This document shows, piece after piece, positions 1-7,834 of a stretch of 52,836 nucleotides of DNA. Position numbers and translations under genes: made by a program. The first letter of the stretch is position 1. Every line of letters starts with the position of its first letter. Where the stretch lies: positions 1 to 52,836 of the forward strand of contig JAJZRD010000003.1 in NCBI GenBank assembly GCA_021845945.1, in the 5' to 3' direction. The notes beneath the pieces are model-generated. The model saw nothing but the letters and a program-made list of their open reading frames with translations. It did not search any database and was not told where the DNA came from. The DNA is from Chloroflexota bacterium (GTDB lineage: Bacteria; Chloroflexota; UBA6077).

Positions 1-89
1 CCGATCTGCGCATAGTCAAGGCGGTCAGGTCCGTCGTCAGGGCCTCGGCGGCGCGGCAGGGCAAGCGAGTGGCCGTGGAGGTCGTGTAA
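1..89 (+). CDS. khpA: KH-domain RNA-binding protein, C-terminal end (partial)
   Basis: Only the last 28 codons are present, in the frame that ends with TAA at 87-89. The residues (IVKAVRSVVRAS, then QGKRVAVEVV) resemble the last helix and strand of the small KH-domain proteins of the KhpA/YlqC family, which bind RNA and often lie directly upstream of rimM. The gene's position 36 bases before rimM fits this. The GXXG loop that would confirm a KH fold lies outside the window, so the call rests on a short tail plus gene order. Confidence 0.6.
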   Translation, partial: DLRIVKAVRSVVRASAARQGKRVAVEVV

Positions 90-117
90 CGCGCTCCAGA
101 CCGCGGTCTGGAGCGCG
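90..117. repeat. Perfect 28-bp palindrome in the rimM leader
   Basis: Two 14-bp arms meet with no spacer, centred between 103 and 104. It begins right after the khpA stop codon and ends 8 bases before the rimM ATG, touching the GGGAG (117-121) that would serve as the rimM ribosome binding site. No T-run follows, so it is a poor intrinsic terminator. It could form an mRNA hairpin affecting rimM translation or be a protein-binding site. Confidence 0.8.
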
Positions 118-125
118 GGAGCAAT

Positions 126-620
126 ATGTACCTGGTTATCGCCCGCATCGTTTCACCTCAAGGCAATAGGGGTGAGGTCAAGGCCGAGCTGGTCACGGAT
201 TTCCCCGAGAGATTCGCCTCGACCGCGTCCGTCTACCTGGGGCCGGAGCACCGTCGTTACGAAGTGGAGGGCCACCATTTCCTGGAGGATGCGGTGGTGC
301 TGAAGCTGAAGGAGGTCGACACCATCGACCAGGCGGAGCGGCTGAGGGGAATGCTGGTGGAGGTGCCGGAAGAGGAGGCCGTCAAGCTTCCTAAGAACCA
401 CTACTTCTGGCACCAGATCCTCGGTCTCCGAGTCGTTTCCGTCGAAGGCGAGCTCCTCGGCCAGGTCGACGACATCCTGCAGACCGGCAGCAACGACGTC
501 TACGTGGTGCACGGGCCCCGGGGTGAGCTGCTCATTCCCGCTATCAAGCAGGTGGTGAAGTCCGTGGATCCGGCCCAGGGCACCATAACCGTGGAGCTGA
601 TGCCGGGGCTAGAAGACTAG
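126..620 (+). CDS. rimM: Ribosome maturation factor RimM
   Basis: This 164-residue protein matches RimM, which binds ribosomal protein S19 and helps mature the 3' (head) domain of the 30S subunit. The N-terminal RimM domain (about residues 4-85) starts with ARIVSPQGNRGEVKAELVTD, a typical entry, and the PRC-barrel (about 92-162) contains NDVYVVHGPRGELLIPAI, a hallmark of the family. Length is normal. The ATG at 126 is preceded by GGGAG at 4-5 bases. The gene lies between a KH-domain gene and recO; rpsP and trmD, the usual neighbours, are not visible here. Confidence 0.95.
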   Translation: MYLVIARIVSPQGNRGEVKAELVTDFPERFASTASVYLGPEHRRYEVEGHHFLEDAVVLKLKEVDTIDQAERLRGMLVEVPEEEAVKLPKNHYFWHQILGLRVVSVEGELLGQVDDILQTGSNDVYVVHGPRGELLIPAIKQVVKSVDPAQGTITVELMPGLED

Positions 621-628
621 AATCTGCC

Positions 629-1423
629 ATGGCCGAACGGCCGAGAGTCTACCGAACCAAAGGCGTGGTACTGAAGAGGATCGACCTCGGCGAAGCCGAC
701 AAGATCCTCATCCTTTACACCTCCAATGCCGGCAAGCTGCGGGCTGTGGCCAAAGGGGTTCGTCGCCCGGGGAGCCGCCTGGGCGGACACGTAGACGACC
801 TCGCCTACGCCGACATGCTGCTGGCCAGGGGTCGGGATCTGGACGTGGTCACCCAGAGCCAGACCCTGGAGACCTTCCGCCGGATGCGCGAGGAGCTGAA
901 GCGCACCAGCCTAGCCTACTACGTGTCGGAGCTGGTGGACAGCTTCACCGAGGAGCGGATCGAGAACCGGCCTCTCTTCGACCTGCTGGTGGCGACCCTC
1001 GGCCTCCTGGCCGAGCAGGACGACCTCTCCACCGTGGTTCGCTTCTTCGAGCTGCACCTGCTGGAGCTGGTGGGGTACCGCCCGGAGCTGTCCCGCTGTC
1101 TGAGCTGCCGGGGGGAGATTCGGCCCGAGACCAACTACTTCGACGCCCTGAGAGGGGGCGTGCTGTGCCCCGCCTGCGGCCACCACGACGTGACGGCCGC
1201 GGCCCTTTCCCTCAACGGGCTGAAGGTGCTTCGCCATCTCCAGCGGCTGGAGTCCTCGCCTGAGGGCGGCCTGCGGCTCGATGGGTCCACCCGTCGGGAG
1301 GTCGAGTCCGCCATGCGTTCCTACATCGAGCAGCTGCTGGAGAGGTCGCTCAAGTCCACGGCCTTCCTGGACAGGCTTCGCCTGGAAGAGTCCTCGGCCC
1401 CCTACTACACCGCCTCTAGCTGA
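629..1423 (+). CDS. recO: DNA repair protein RecO
   Basis: RecO helps RecR load RecA onto SSB-coated single-stranded DNA in RecF-pathway gap repair. The 264-residue product has the N-terminal OB-fold (about 7-85, with TKGVVLKRIDLGEADKILI), a helical middle and a CxxC...CxxC zinc site (CLSC and CPAC, about 157-185). It starts 8 bases after the rimM stop, so the two are probably cotranscribed; the Shine-Dalgarno is weak. Its last 8 bases overlap the end of the convergent epimerase gene. Confidence 0.94.
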   Translation: MAERPRVYRTKGVVLKRIDLGEADKILILYTSNAGKLRAVAKGVRRPGSRLGGHVDDLAYADMLLARGRDLDVVTQSQTLETFRRMREELKRTSLAYYVSELVDSFTEERIENRPLFDLLVATLGLLAEQDDLSTVVRFFELHLLELVGYRPELSRCLSCRGEIRPETNYFDALRGGVLCPACGHHDVTAAALSLNGLKVLRHLQRLESSPEGGLRLDGSTRREVESAMRSYIEQLLERSLKSTAFLDRLRLEESSAPYYTASS

Positions 1424-2537
1424 CCAGCCCCCGCTTCGCCAGCTCCGTCGAGGCCTCCTCCAGACGGTCCTCGGCCGTCTGCTGCCGAACCCAGCCCGCC
1501 AGATCGTGGATCCCCTCCTCGAAGGTAACTCTGGGTCGATAGCCGAGGGCGCCGATCCGGCCGACGTCGGCGTAGCAGTGGCGGATGTCACCTTTGCGGA
1601 ACTTCTGAGCCACGAGGGGGCGGAGCCCGGCGGGACCCACCTTCCGGCAGATGATCTCAGCCATCTCCAGCACCGTGAGGGCCCGGCCCGTCCCCAGGTT
1701 GAAGACCTCGTAGTCCGCGGCTTCGCTATCCATGGCCAGCAGCAGCCCCCGGACGATGTCGCTGACGTGGACGAAGTCCCGGCTCTGAAGCCCATCCTCG
1801 TACACCAGGGGAGGCTTGCCGTTCAGGGCGCGGGAGGAGAAGATGGCGGCGGCTCCCGTGTAGGGGTTGGAGAGGGCCTGGCGGGGGCCGTAGACGTTGA
1901 AGAAGCGCAGCGCCACCGTGGGGATGCCGTAGGCCCTGCCGATGCAGAGGGACATCTCCTCCTGATCCTTCTTGGATATGGCGTAGATGGAGGTGGGCTG
2001 CAGCGGCTTCTCCTCAGGGGTGGGCTGGGGCACCAGGGCCGTGCGGCAGCGGGCGCAGAGGGGCTCCCAAAGGGATTCCCGCATCCGTGCCTCGGTGCGG
2101 GGCAGCGGCTCCGCGGGGCCGCAGCTGGGGCAACGATAGCTGCCCTCGCCGTAGATGGACATGGAAGAGGCCACCACCAGCTTCCGCACCGCGGGTTGGC
2201 GGTTGGCCAGGATGTCCAGCAGCACCGCGGTCCCCAGGGTGTTGGCGGAGACGTACCGCTCAATCTCGTACATCGATTGTCCCACCCCCACGGCCGCGGC
2301 CAGGTGAAAGATCACCCGGACCCCCTCCAGGGCCGACCCCAGCAGATCTCGATCCCGGACGTCGCCCCGGATCAACTCCGCCCGGGGATTGAGATAGGTG
2401 GGGACCGCGCGAGCGGCCCCGTGGACCTGGGGATCCAGGTTGTCCAGGATCCGCACCTGCACCCCTCGTTCGACCAGGGCGTCCACCAGGTGCGATCCGA
2501 TGAATCCCGCGCCGCCGGTTACCAGCGCCCTCTCCAT
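1416..2537 (-). CDS. NAD-dependent nucleotide-sugar epimerase/dehydratase with cysteine insert
   Basis: An extended short-chain dehydrogenase of 373 residues. The Rossmann motif GGAGFIGSHL sits at the N terminus and the catalytic tyrosine/lysine pair is YAISK. Such enzymes use bound NAD to epimerise or dehydrate nucleotide sugars for cell-surface glycans. Just before the YxxxK motif there is an insert with two cysteine pairs (CPSC and CARC about 25 residues apart), which looks like a metal-binding ribbon. I recall similar inserts in some dTDP-sugar epimerases, so dTDP-L-rhamnose 4-epimerase-like is possible but unproven. The ATG at 2537 was chosen because it precedes the Rossmann motif directly and has GAGAGAGGAG upstream; the frame is open to 2579. 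It converges on recO with an 8-bp overlap. Confidence 0.85.
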   Translation of the reverse strand: MERALVTGGAGFIGSHLVDALVERGVQVRILDNLDPQVHGAARAVPTYLNPRAELIRGDVRDRDLLGSALEGVRVIFHLAAAVGVGQSMYEIERYVSANTLGTAVLLDILANRQPAVRKLVVASSMSIYGEGSYRCPSCGPAEPLPRTEARMRESLWEPLCARCRTALVPQPTPEEKPLQPTSIYAISKKDQEEMSLCIGRAYGIPTVALRFFNVYGPRQALSNPYTGAAAIFSSRALNGKPPLVYEDGLQSRDFVHVSDIVRGLLLAMDSEAADYEVFNLGTGRALTVLEMAEIICRKVGPAGLRPLVAQKFRKGDIRHCYADVGRIGALGYRPRVTFEEGIHDLAGWVRQQTAEDRLEEASTELAKRGLVS

Positions 2538-2597
2538 CTGCTCCTCTCTCCGCTTGAAGTGGCAGCCTCGTCGCGCCATTGTGGGGGACTGCCGCCT

Positions 2598-2627
2598 TAT
2601 ATACCATCAGGTAGTCGACGTCGTCCA
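2598..2627 (-). promoter_or_regulatory. Candidate promoter for the epimerase gene
   Basis: On the minus strand, TGGACG (-35, 4 of 6 to consensus) lies 18 bases before TATATA (-10), with a TG one base upstream of the -10 as in extended -10 promoters. It lies in the 131-base gap after the corrinoid gene, which suggests that the epimerase is transcribed separately from the amine operon. Confidence 0.45.
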
Positions 2628-2668
2628 GTTCCGCGCAGTGCCGGATGACATTGGTTTTTGGGTGCGCA

Positions 2669-3307
2669 CTATGCCCGGACCGCCAACTCCCTCGCCTTGA
2701 GGACGGCTGCATTGGCATCCGGCGCATAGAAATCGGCACCAATCTCCTTGGCAAACCGCTCGGTCACAGGAGCCCCGCCAACAGCGATGCGCACCCTGTC
2801 TCGCAGTCCCGCCACCTGCAGCGCGTCGATGGTCTCTTTCATGGACAGCATAGTGGTGGTGAGGAGGGCGCTCATCATCACGAAGTCGGGCTTCTCCGTC
2901 TGGACCGCCTCAATGAACCTGGCCGGCTTCACGTCCGCCCCCAGATCCACCACCTCAAACCCGCCACCCTGGAGCATCATAGCCACCAGATTCTTCCCGA
3001 TATCGTGGAGATCCCCCTTGACGGTCCCGATGACCACTTTTCCCCTGGCCCTGGATTCCCCCTCCGACAGCAGCGGCTTGAGAACGGCCAGCCCTGCCTG
3101 CATCGCCCGGGCTGACACCAGCATCTCCGGTATGAACAGCTCATGCCTGGCGAACTTGTCTCCCACCACGTCCATCGCCGGTATCAGCGCCGAGTCGAGG
3201 ATATCTTGAGGGCTCCTACCCTCGTCCAGAGCCCGCTGTGTCAAATCCCTGGCTCTGGCCCCGTTGCCATCGATCACCGCTTGCTTCAACGACTCGTAGT
3301 TGGCCAT
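2669..3307 (-). CDS. mttC: Corrinoid (cobalamin-binding) protein, MttC/MtbC family
   Basis: A 212-residue methyl-carrier protein. Residues 1-85 form the helical cap domain. The B12-binding domain follows, with GTVKGDLHDIGKNLV near 97-111, whose histidine in DxHxxG is the lower ligand of cobalt, then later SALLTTTM and GGAPVT. In known systems an MttB-type enzyme transfers a methyl group from a methylamine or betaine to Co(I) of this protein, and a second methyltransferase passes it to tetrahydrofolate. The ATG at 3307 has AGGAGG five bases upstream and gives the family's usual N terminus. It lies 21 bases behind an MttB gene and is the last gene of the operon. No corrinoid activase or tetrahydrofolate methyltransferase is visible nearby. 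Confidence 0.93.
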   Translation of the reverse strand: MANYESLKQAVIDGNGARARDLTQRALDEGRSPQDILDSALIPAMDVVGDKFARHELFIPEMLVSARAMQAGLAVLKPLLSEGESRARGKVVIGTVKGDLHDIGKNLVAMMLQGGGFEVVDLGADVKPARFIEAVQTEKPDFVMMSALLTTTMLSMKETIDALQVAGLRDRVRIAVGGAPVTERFAKEIGADFYAPDANAAVLKARELAVRA

Positions 3308-3328
3308 CCCTTCCTCCTGTCTCAACAC

Positions 3329-4780
3329 TCAGCTCAATCGCACGCCGGCGCTGTTGGCTGCTCGCTCGAGGACGGCACGGATCCCCCGCTGGACGTCGAC
3401 GTCCAACTCAGGGGCCCGGTGGGTCTCCAGGACCTGCTCCACCTTCTCCCTGGCGACCTCCCGGTAGCTCTTCCCCCCGGCCATCTCCCAGTTGCTGCGG
3501 TTGTCCCGGTTCATGAGCCTTGGGTACCACTCCTCCCGGAAGTGGCGATAGGTATGATCCTTATCGAGGTACTCCCCATCGGGGCCTGCCTCGTGAATGA
3601 GATCGAGGGCGAGGGTCTCCCGGTTCACCGGCTGGGGCTCCATGAAGCGCCTTATCCAGCCGATCACGTCATCGCACATGGTGAGCATCTCGAGGGAATT
3701 GGTGAGACCGTACTCTATGTATCCCACGTCGTGGATCAGGTTTGCCCCCATCAGGGAGTCCACCAGCAAGGTCAAAGACGCCTCGGCCAAAGCCTGCTCG
3801 TCGGGCAGCTTCGAGTCGCTGCAGCCGGCCATACCGAAGATGGGCAGCCCGTAGTAGTGACAGACGTCGCCGCGGTAGCCCTGGGTCTCGGGGGAGGCAT
3901 AGGATGAGACCATGGTGCTCATGTCCAGCCCGCCGCCACCGGTCCTCATTACCACGACGGGAGCGCCCTCTCGTACCAGCTGAGCCAGCACCAGGCCGGC
4001 CAGCGCACCCGCATTGCCCAGAGCCACCGCCGCGGCAGCGGTCACCGGTGTGATCACCCCGCGGGTGGTGTTGGACCCAACGTAGATCGAGGGAAGCCCC
4101 TTCTTCGCCAGGAACATCAGCTTCTGAATCGCCTCCCCGTTGTGCCGTAGAGGGGCGGTAATGTTGATGTAGCAGCAGGCCGTGGGATTGGCTCGCAGGG
4201 CATCCGGGCCTCCCGCCACCACCTCAGCCATCTCCACGGCATCCCTGCATCCATCCAGGTCGTGGGTCACGTACACGATCGGCTTGGTGGTGTTGAGAAG
4301 CATCGCCTCCATCTGGTAGCGGTCGGAGATGGGGACCGGGACGTCGGAAGGGATGAACATGGACATCACGAAGTCGATGTTGGGGAGGTAGTCGCAAACC
4401 CTCATTCCGTCGACCACGTCGGCCAGGGTTGCCTCTCTGCGGGCACCGGTTCGATGGTCCAGGATGTGGGGGCAGTCGGATCCGGTGCCGAAGTAGCAGT
4501 TGTTACCCTGGAGGGCCATCACCTGGCGGCCGTTGCGATCGTACAGAGGTATGCGCTTGGGGGCTATCTGGATGGCCCACTCCACCAGACGGGCGGGAAT
4601 CCGCACCAGGTTGCCCTCCGAGACGTGGGCGCCCGCCTTCTTCAGGAGGGTGACGGCCTCCTCATCGTAGAGGCGCAGGCCCGTGCGCTCCAGGATCTCC
4701 AGGGTAGCGAAGTGGATGTCGGCCACCGCGCCATCCGAGAGGCGATGTAACAAAGGGACTTGTTGCGACGAAGTAGCCAT
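3329..4780 (-). CDS. mttB: MttB-family methylamine/betaine:corrinoid methyltransferase (copy 1)
   Basis: A 483-residue TIM-barrel methyltransferase of the trimethylamine methyltransferase family. Recognisable parts are the N-terminal HFATLEILERTGLRLYDEEA, the glycine-rich stretch before NTTKPIVYVTHD, and ADxxNLIHDVGYIE-like and LIHEAGPDGEYLDKDHTYRH segments towards the C terminus. The frame has no internal amber codon, so this is a non-pyrrolysine homologue like glycine betaine methyltransferase MtgB, not archaeal-type MttB. It would methylate the corrinoid protein encoded next. ATG at 4780 with AGGAGG 11 bases upstream. Substrate is unknown; the transporter in the same operon argues for a quaternary amine. 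Confidence 0.9.
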   Translation of the reverse strand: MATSSQQVPLLHRLSDGAVADIHFATLEILERTGLRLYDEEAVTLLKKAGAHVSEGNLVRIPARLVEWAIQIAPKRIPLYDRNGRQVMALQGNNCYFGTGSDCPHILDHRTGARREATLADVVDGMRVCDYLPNIDFVMSMFIPSDVPVPISDRYQMEAMLLNTTKPIVYVTHDLDGCRDAVEMAEVVAGGPDALRANPTACCYINITAPLRHNGEAIQKLMFLAKKGLPSIYVGSNTTRGVITPVTAAAAVALGNAGALAGLVLAQLVREGAPVVVMRTGGGGLDMSTMVSSYASPETQGYRGDVCHYYGLPIFGMAGCSDSKLPDEQALAEASLTLLVDSLMGANLIHDVGYIEYGLTNSLEMLTMCDDVIGWIRRFMEPQPVNRETLALDLIHEAGPDGEYLDKDHTYRHFREEWYPRLMNRDNRSNWEMAGGKSYREVAREKVEQVLETHRAPELDVDVQRGIRAVLERAANSAGVRLS

Positions 4781-4819
4781 TATGCCCGTGACCTCCTGCG
4801 GTGTCGTTTCCTATGTGAA

Positions 4820-4837
4820 GCAAGTTGCCGAACTTGC
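4820..4837 (-). other. Small perfect stem-loop between the two mttB genes
   Basis: GCAAGTT and AACTTGC form a 7-bp stem with a 4-base loop in the 115-base gap between the two methyltransferase genes. It is about 40 bases upstream of the copy 1 start codon. It could be an RNA processing or stability element; no function can be assigned. Confidence 0.4.
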
Positions 4838-4895
4838 CGACTGGAGCGCGATGACCGGGATGGATCACCGCGATGCGGCCCCTCTCCAGCTCCCG

Positions 4896-6323
4896 CTAGA
4901 CTAGAATCTGGTACCGCTCCCGGATTTGGCCATCAGCCTCTGCCGAAATAGGCATCGGCTGATGGGCGGCCAGGATCTCCCTCGCTCTCTGCCGGGCCCT
5001 CTCCAGAGCCCCAACCGAATCCCAAGCCTCCCGCGATCGTCGATCCGAGATCCTGGGGTAGAAGAACTCCGATCGCATGTGCTGAATGGTATGAGGGCTG
5101 GTTAGGAAATGCCCCCCTGGGCCCACCTGGTCGATGACCTCCACGGCCAGCGTGTCCTCATTGATCTCGATGCCCCTCACGGCCCGCATGGCCATGCCCA
5201 GGATGTCATCGTCGATGACGTACTGCTCGTAGGCCACGGCCCGCATCGACTCCAGCATTCCGGCCGCATGATGGACGAAATTCGCACCAGCGAGGGCCAC
5301 CTGGGCCACGGAGAAGCCCTTCTCGTAGCCAGCCTGAATGTCCGGGACCTTGCTCTCTGTCAGTCCAGCCGAGTTGTACAGGGGAACCCGGTAGTACTGC
5401 GCCAGCTGTGCTGCAGCGGCGTTCAGCATCCCGAACTCGACGGCACCCCCCAAGTAGGCCGCCGTGCGCATATCTGCGGTCGAGGGCACAGCGCCATAAA
5501 TCACCGGGGCACCTGGACTGACCAACTGGGTGAAGGTCAGCCCAGCCAGCTCTTCGGCGTTTATCAACACCAGCGCGCCGGCGAGAGTAGCTGGAGCGGT
5601 GGAACCAGCCATCGGCGCCGAGGAGAGGACCACCGGAATCTGGTGGCGCACTATTTCGGTCAGAACCCTCGTGGTCTCGGTGGCAAAACGAAGGGGGCTG
5701 ATCATCCAGCTGGTGATGAAAGAGATGATCGGCCGTTCGCACAACCTCTCCTCACTGCCGGCGATAAGGGATGCCAACTCAATGACCTGCCTGGCCGACT
5801 CCACGCTGTAGGCCGAGCCCATGACGTGTTTGGTGGTATTGCTCAGGGCCGCATAGTAGGTATTGGTGTCGAGAAGATCCTGGGACACGTCTTGGGCGAC
5901 CACGGGCCGCAGGTAGAAGTGGATATTGTCGAGGGCATCTACCAGCCTGGCGATGTCGGCCACGTCGCGTAGCGCAGCCGGCCTGGCCTCTCCGGTCTCC
6001 AGATCCAGCACCGTCAAAGCCGCGCCCCCGCTGCCCAGATAGACCCGCCGGCCTTCGAGAACCAGGTCGTGTTTCTCCTCACGACCACGGAGAACGAGAC
6101 GGGAAGGCACTTTAGCCAGGGCGTCTTCCAGCATGGCCCGCGGAATCCTCACGCTGGAGCCCTCGACTCGGGCTCCCCCCTGTCTGAAGATCTCCAGCAC
6201 TTCTTCGCCTTCCACCTTTATCCCGGTTCGTTCCAGCACAGTGACGGATGCCTCGTGAATGCGGCGGACATCCTCGCCGGTCAAGGGCTGGTATTGGCCT
6301 CCCACAAGCCCTTTCTCGATCAC
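4896..6323 (-). CDS. mttB: MttB-family methylamine/betaine:corrinoid methyltransferase (copy 2)
   Basis: A 475-residue paralogue of the previous gene with the same fold and landmarks: RRIHEASVTVLERTGIKV near the N terminus, ALSNTTKHVMGSAYS in the middle and LAVEVIDQVGPGGHFLTS near the C terminus. The two copies differ clearly along their length, so they are old paralogues and may prefer different substrates or act in sequence on one substrate. No in-frame amber codon is present. The start is GTG at 6323, with GGGAGG seven bases upstream. It follows the small TIGR04076-like gene by 33 bases and is read in the same operon. Confidence 0.9.
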   Translation of the reverse strand: MIEKGLVGGQYQPLTGEDVRRIHEASVTVLERTGIKVEGEEVLEIFRQGGARVEGSSVRIPRAMLEDALAKVPSRLVLRGREEKHDLVLEGRRVYLGSGGAALTVLDLETGEARPAALRDVADIARLVDALDNIHFYLRPVVAQDVSQDLLDTNTYYAALSNTTKHVMGSAYSVESARQVIELASLIAGSEERLCERPIISFITSWMISPLRFATETTRVLTEIVRHQIPVVLSSAPMAGSTAPATLAGALVLINAEELAGLTFTQLVSPGAPVIYGAVPSTADMRTAAYLGGAVEFGMLNAAAAQLAQYYRVPLYNSAGLTESKVPDIQAGYEKGFSVAQVALAGANFVHHAAGMLESMRAVAYEQYVIDDDILGMAMRAVRGIEINEDTLAVEVIDQVGPGGHFLTSPHTIQHMRSEFFYPRISDRRSREAWDSVGALERARQRAREILAAHQPMPISAEADGQIRERYQILV

Positions 6324-6356
6324 GCCGGGCCTCCCTTCCTAGAGGGTCGCTCTCCG

Positions 6357-6695
6357 CTATTCTCTCTTGATCCTCTCCCTGGCCCGCTCCACATCGTAGA
6401 AAGGGATATGACTGTCCGTCGCCTCGATCTTCCATACTGTCCCGCTCCGCGAGATACAGGAGATATAGAAGTTCTCAGCATCGTCCCCTCCTTCATCCCA
6501 CCAAGGCCCTCCCCCCACCGCTTTCATGGCCACGTAAGGCGCCATGGACAGGGCAACCGCCGGGCACAGCTCCTTGGGGGGATACAGAGGCGAATAGGTG
6601 TACTCGAAGGTATCACCCAGTTTGTGACGGCAAGTCCCTCGCTGTTCCACCATGGTCACTCGTACCACCCAGGGGCCCTCTCTGACCGCCAACAT
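6357..6695 (-). CDS. Small cysteine-containing protein, TIGR04076-like
   Basis: A 112-residue soluble protein. Its pattern (TCRHKLGDTFEY, then LCPAVALSMAPYVAMKAVGG, then FYISC and VWKIEA) resembles the TIGR04076 family: an early Cys plus a GD turn, a CP/CxxA motif before a helix, and a late CxD/SC strand. The family has no assigned biochemical role that I know of; three conserved cysteines suggest metal or thiol chemistry. It sits between the transporter's binding-protein gene and two MttB genes, all on one strand, so it is probably a functional partner in the same pathway. ATG at 6695 with GAGGAGG about 11 bases upstream. Confidence 0.65.
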   Translation of the reverse strand: MLAVREGPWVVRVTMVEQRGTCRHKLGDTFEYTYSPLYPPKELCPAVALSMAPYVAMKAVGGGPWWDEGGDDAENFYISCISRSGTVWKIEATDSHIPFYDVERARERIKRE

Positions 6696-6813
6696 CTGCG
6701 AACGACCTCCTCACTATATCGCCATCGCGCCGTAGTCGCGCCAGGGCGGGGCTCGTCCAGGGAACGGACAGCTAGCGCGGTCGGGACGGCCGAAACTGCC
6801 CCTAGAGACTCGG

Positions 6814-6844
6814 CGGGCGACCTAGAGGACTCTCCGGTCGCCCG
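6814..6844 (-). other. Stem-loop behind the binding-protein gene
   Basis: Nine-base arms (6814-6822 and 6836-6844) with a 13-base loop lie just after the stop codon of the binding-protein gene, in the 154-base gap before the TIGR04076-like gene. There is no T-run, so it may attenuate transcription or protect the 3' end of the transporter message and is not a full terminator. Confidence 0.4.
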
Positions 6845-6849
6845 TCCTG

Positions 6850-7752
6850 CTACTTGACCAACCCCTGGCTCTTCAGAAACTCCTTGGCGACATCCTCCGG
6901 TGCGCGCTTCTGGACATCCACCGCAGCGTTCAGCGAGGCCATCGTCTGGTCCGTGATCTTGCCAGCGAGCTTGTTGAGGATCTCCGCCACCTGGGGCGAC
7001 TTGTCCAGGAGATCCTGCCGCACTATGGGTGCAGCATAATAGGGCGGGAAGTAGGCCTTGTCGTCGGCCAGCACAGCCAGGTTGAGAGCCGGTATTCTGC
7101 CATCGGTGGCGAAACCGGAGATGACGTCCACCTGCTTCTCGGCCACAGCGCTGTACATCAGTCCCGGGTCCATGCCCTTGGCATCCTTGAAGGCAAAGCC
7201 ATAGGCGGTGGCGAGACCAGGCAGGCCATCGGGGCGGACGATAAACTCCTGAGTAGCCCCTAACACCATGCCCTTCGACTGAGCGGAGAGATCCGAGACC
7301 TTCTTGACACCCAGTTGGTCGGCCTGGTCCTTCCTCATCACCAGAGCGTAGGTGTTGTTGAATCCCCAAGACTTCAGCCAAACCAGGTTGAACTGCTCCT
7401 TGTACCCTTTCTGGACGGCCTCGTAGGCCTTGTCGGGATCGCTAATCACCGGCTGCTTCAACATCACCGTAAGGCCCGTGCCGGTATACTCCACGTAGAC
7501 GTTGATGTCGCCTTTCTTCAGGGCCTCGTGCACCAGAGCACTGCCTCCAAGGCCAATCTTCTTCTCCACCGGATAGCCGTTCTCGGCCATCAAGGAGGCG
7601 ACCATGTTTCCCACAATGAACTGCTCGGTGAAGTCCTTGGAGCCAACTATGATCTTCGGTTTTTCTGCTGGCGCGGAGCCGCTGCATGCGCTTCCCAACA
7701 CCGTGGCTACCAGCGTCAGTAGTAGTAGCGGGAACATCACTCCGGTTTTCAT
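6850..7752 (-). CDS. opuCC: Quaternary-amine ABC transporter, substrate-binding lipoprotein (OpuCC/OsmF type)
   Basis: A 300-residue extracellular binding protein of the glycine betaine/choline/carnitine type. It has a hydrophobic signal segment ending in a lipobox-like LGSAC, then the family's characteristic IIVGSKDFTEQFIVGNMVAS, GLGGSALVHEALKKGDINVY and VEYTGTGL. The ATG at 7752 was chosen because it starts the signal peptide and has AAGGAG seven bases upstream; the frame is open to 7794. It is the fourth transporter gene after an ATPase and two permeases on the same strand. The adjacent methyltransferase genes suggest a betaine-like ligand that is then demethylated. Confidence 0.9.
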   Translation of the reverse strand: MKTGVMFPLLLLTLVATVLGSACSGSAPAEKPKIIVGSKDFTEQFIVGNMVASLMAENGYPVEKKIGLGGSALVHEALKKGDINVYVEYTGTGLTVMLKQPVISDPDKAYEAVQKGYKEQFNLVWLKSWGFNNTYALVMRKDQADQLGVKKVSDLSAQSKGMVLGATQEFIVRPDGLPGLATAYGFAFKDAKGMDPGLMYSAVAEKQVDVISGFATDGRIPALNLAVLADDKAYFPPYYAAPIVRQDLLDKSPQVAEILNKLAGKITDQTMASLNAAVDVQKRAPEDVAKEFLKSQGLVK

Positions 7753-7834
7753 TGCGCAACTCCTTATCTTCCAGCTTCGAGGTGTGGCTCCCATTCAGCT
7801 TCTGCGGTCGAAGGCCACCTCCTTTCCTCGTCGC

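Noticed and set aside
3329..6323. Pyrrolysine-type MttB with read-through amber codons
   Set aside because: Neither mttB frame has an internal TAG and both proteins are full length without one.
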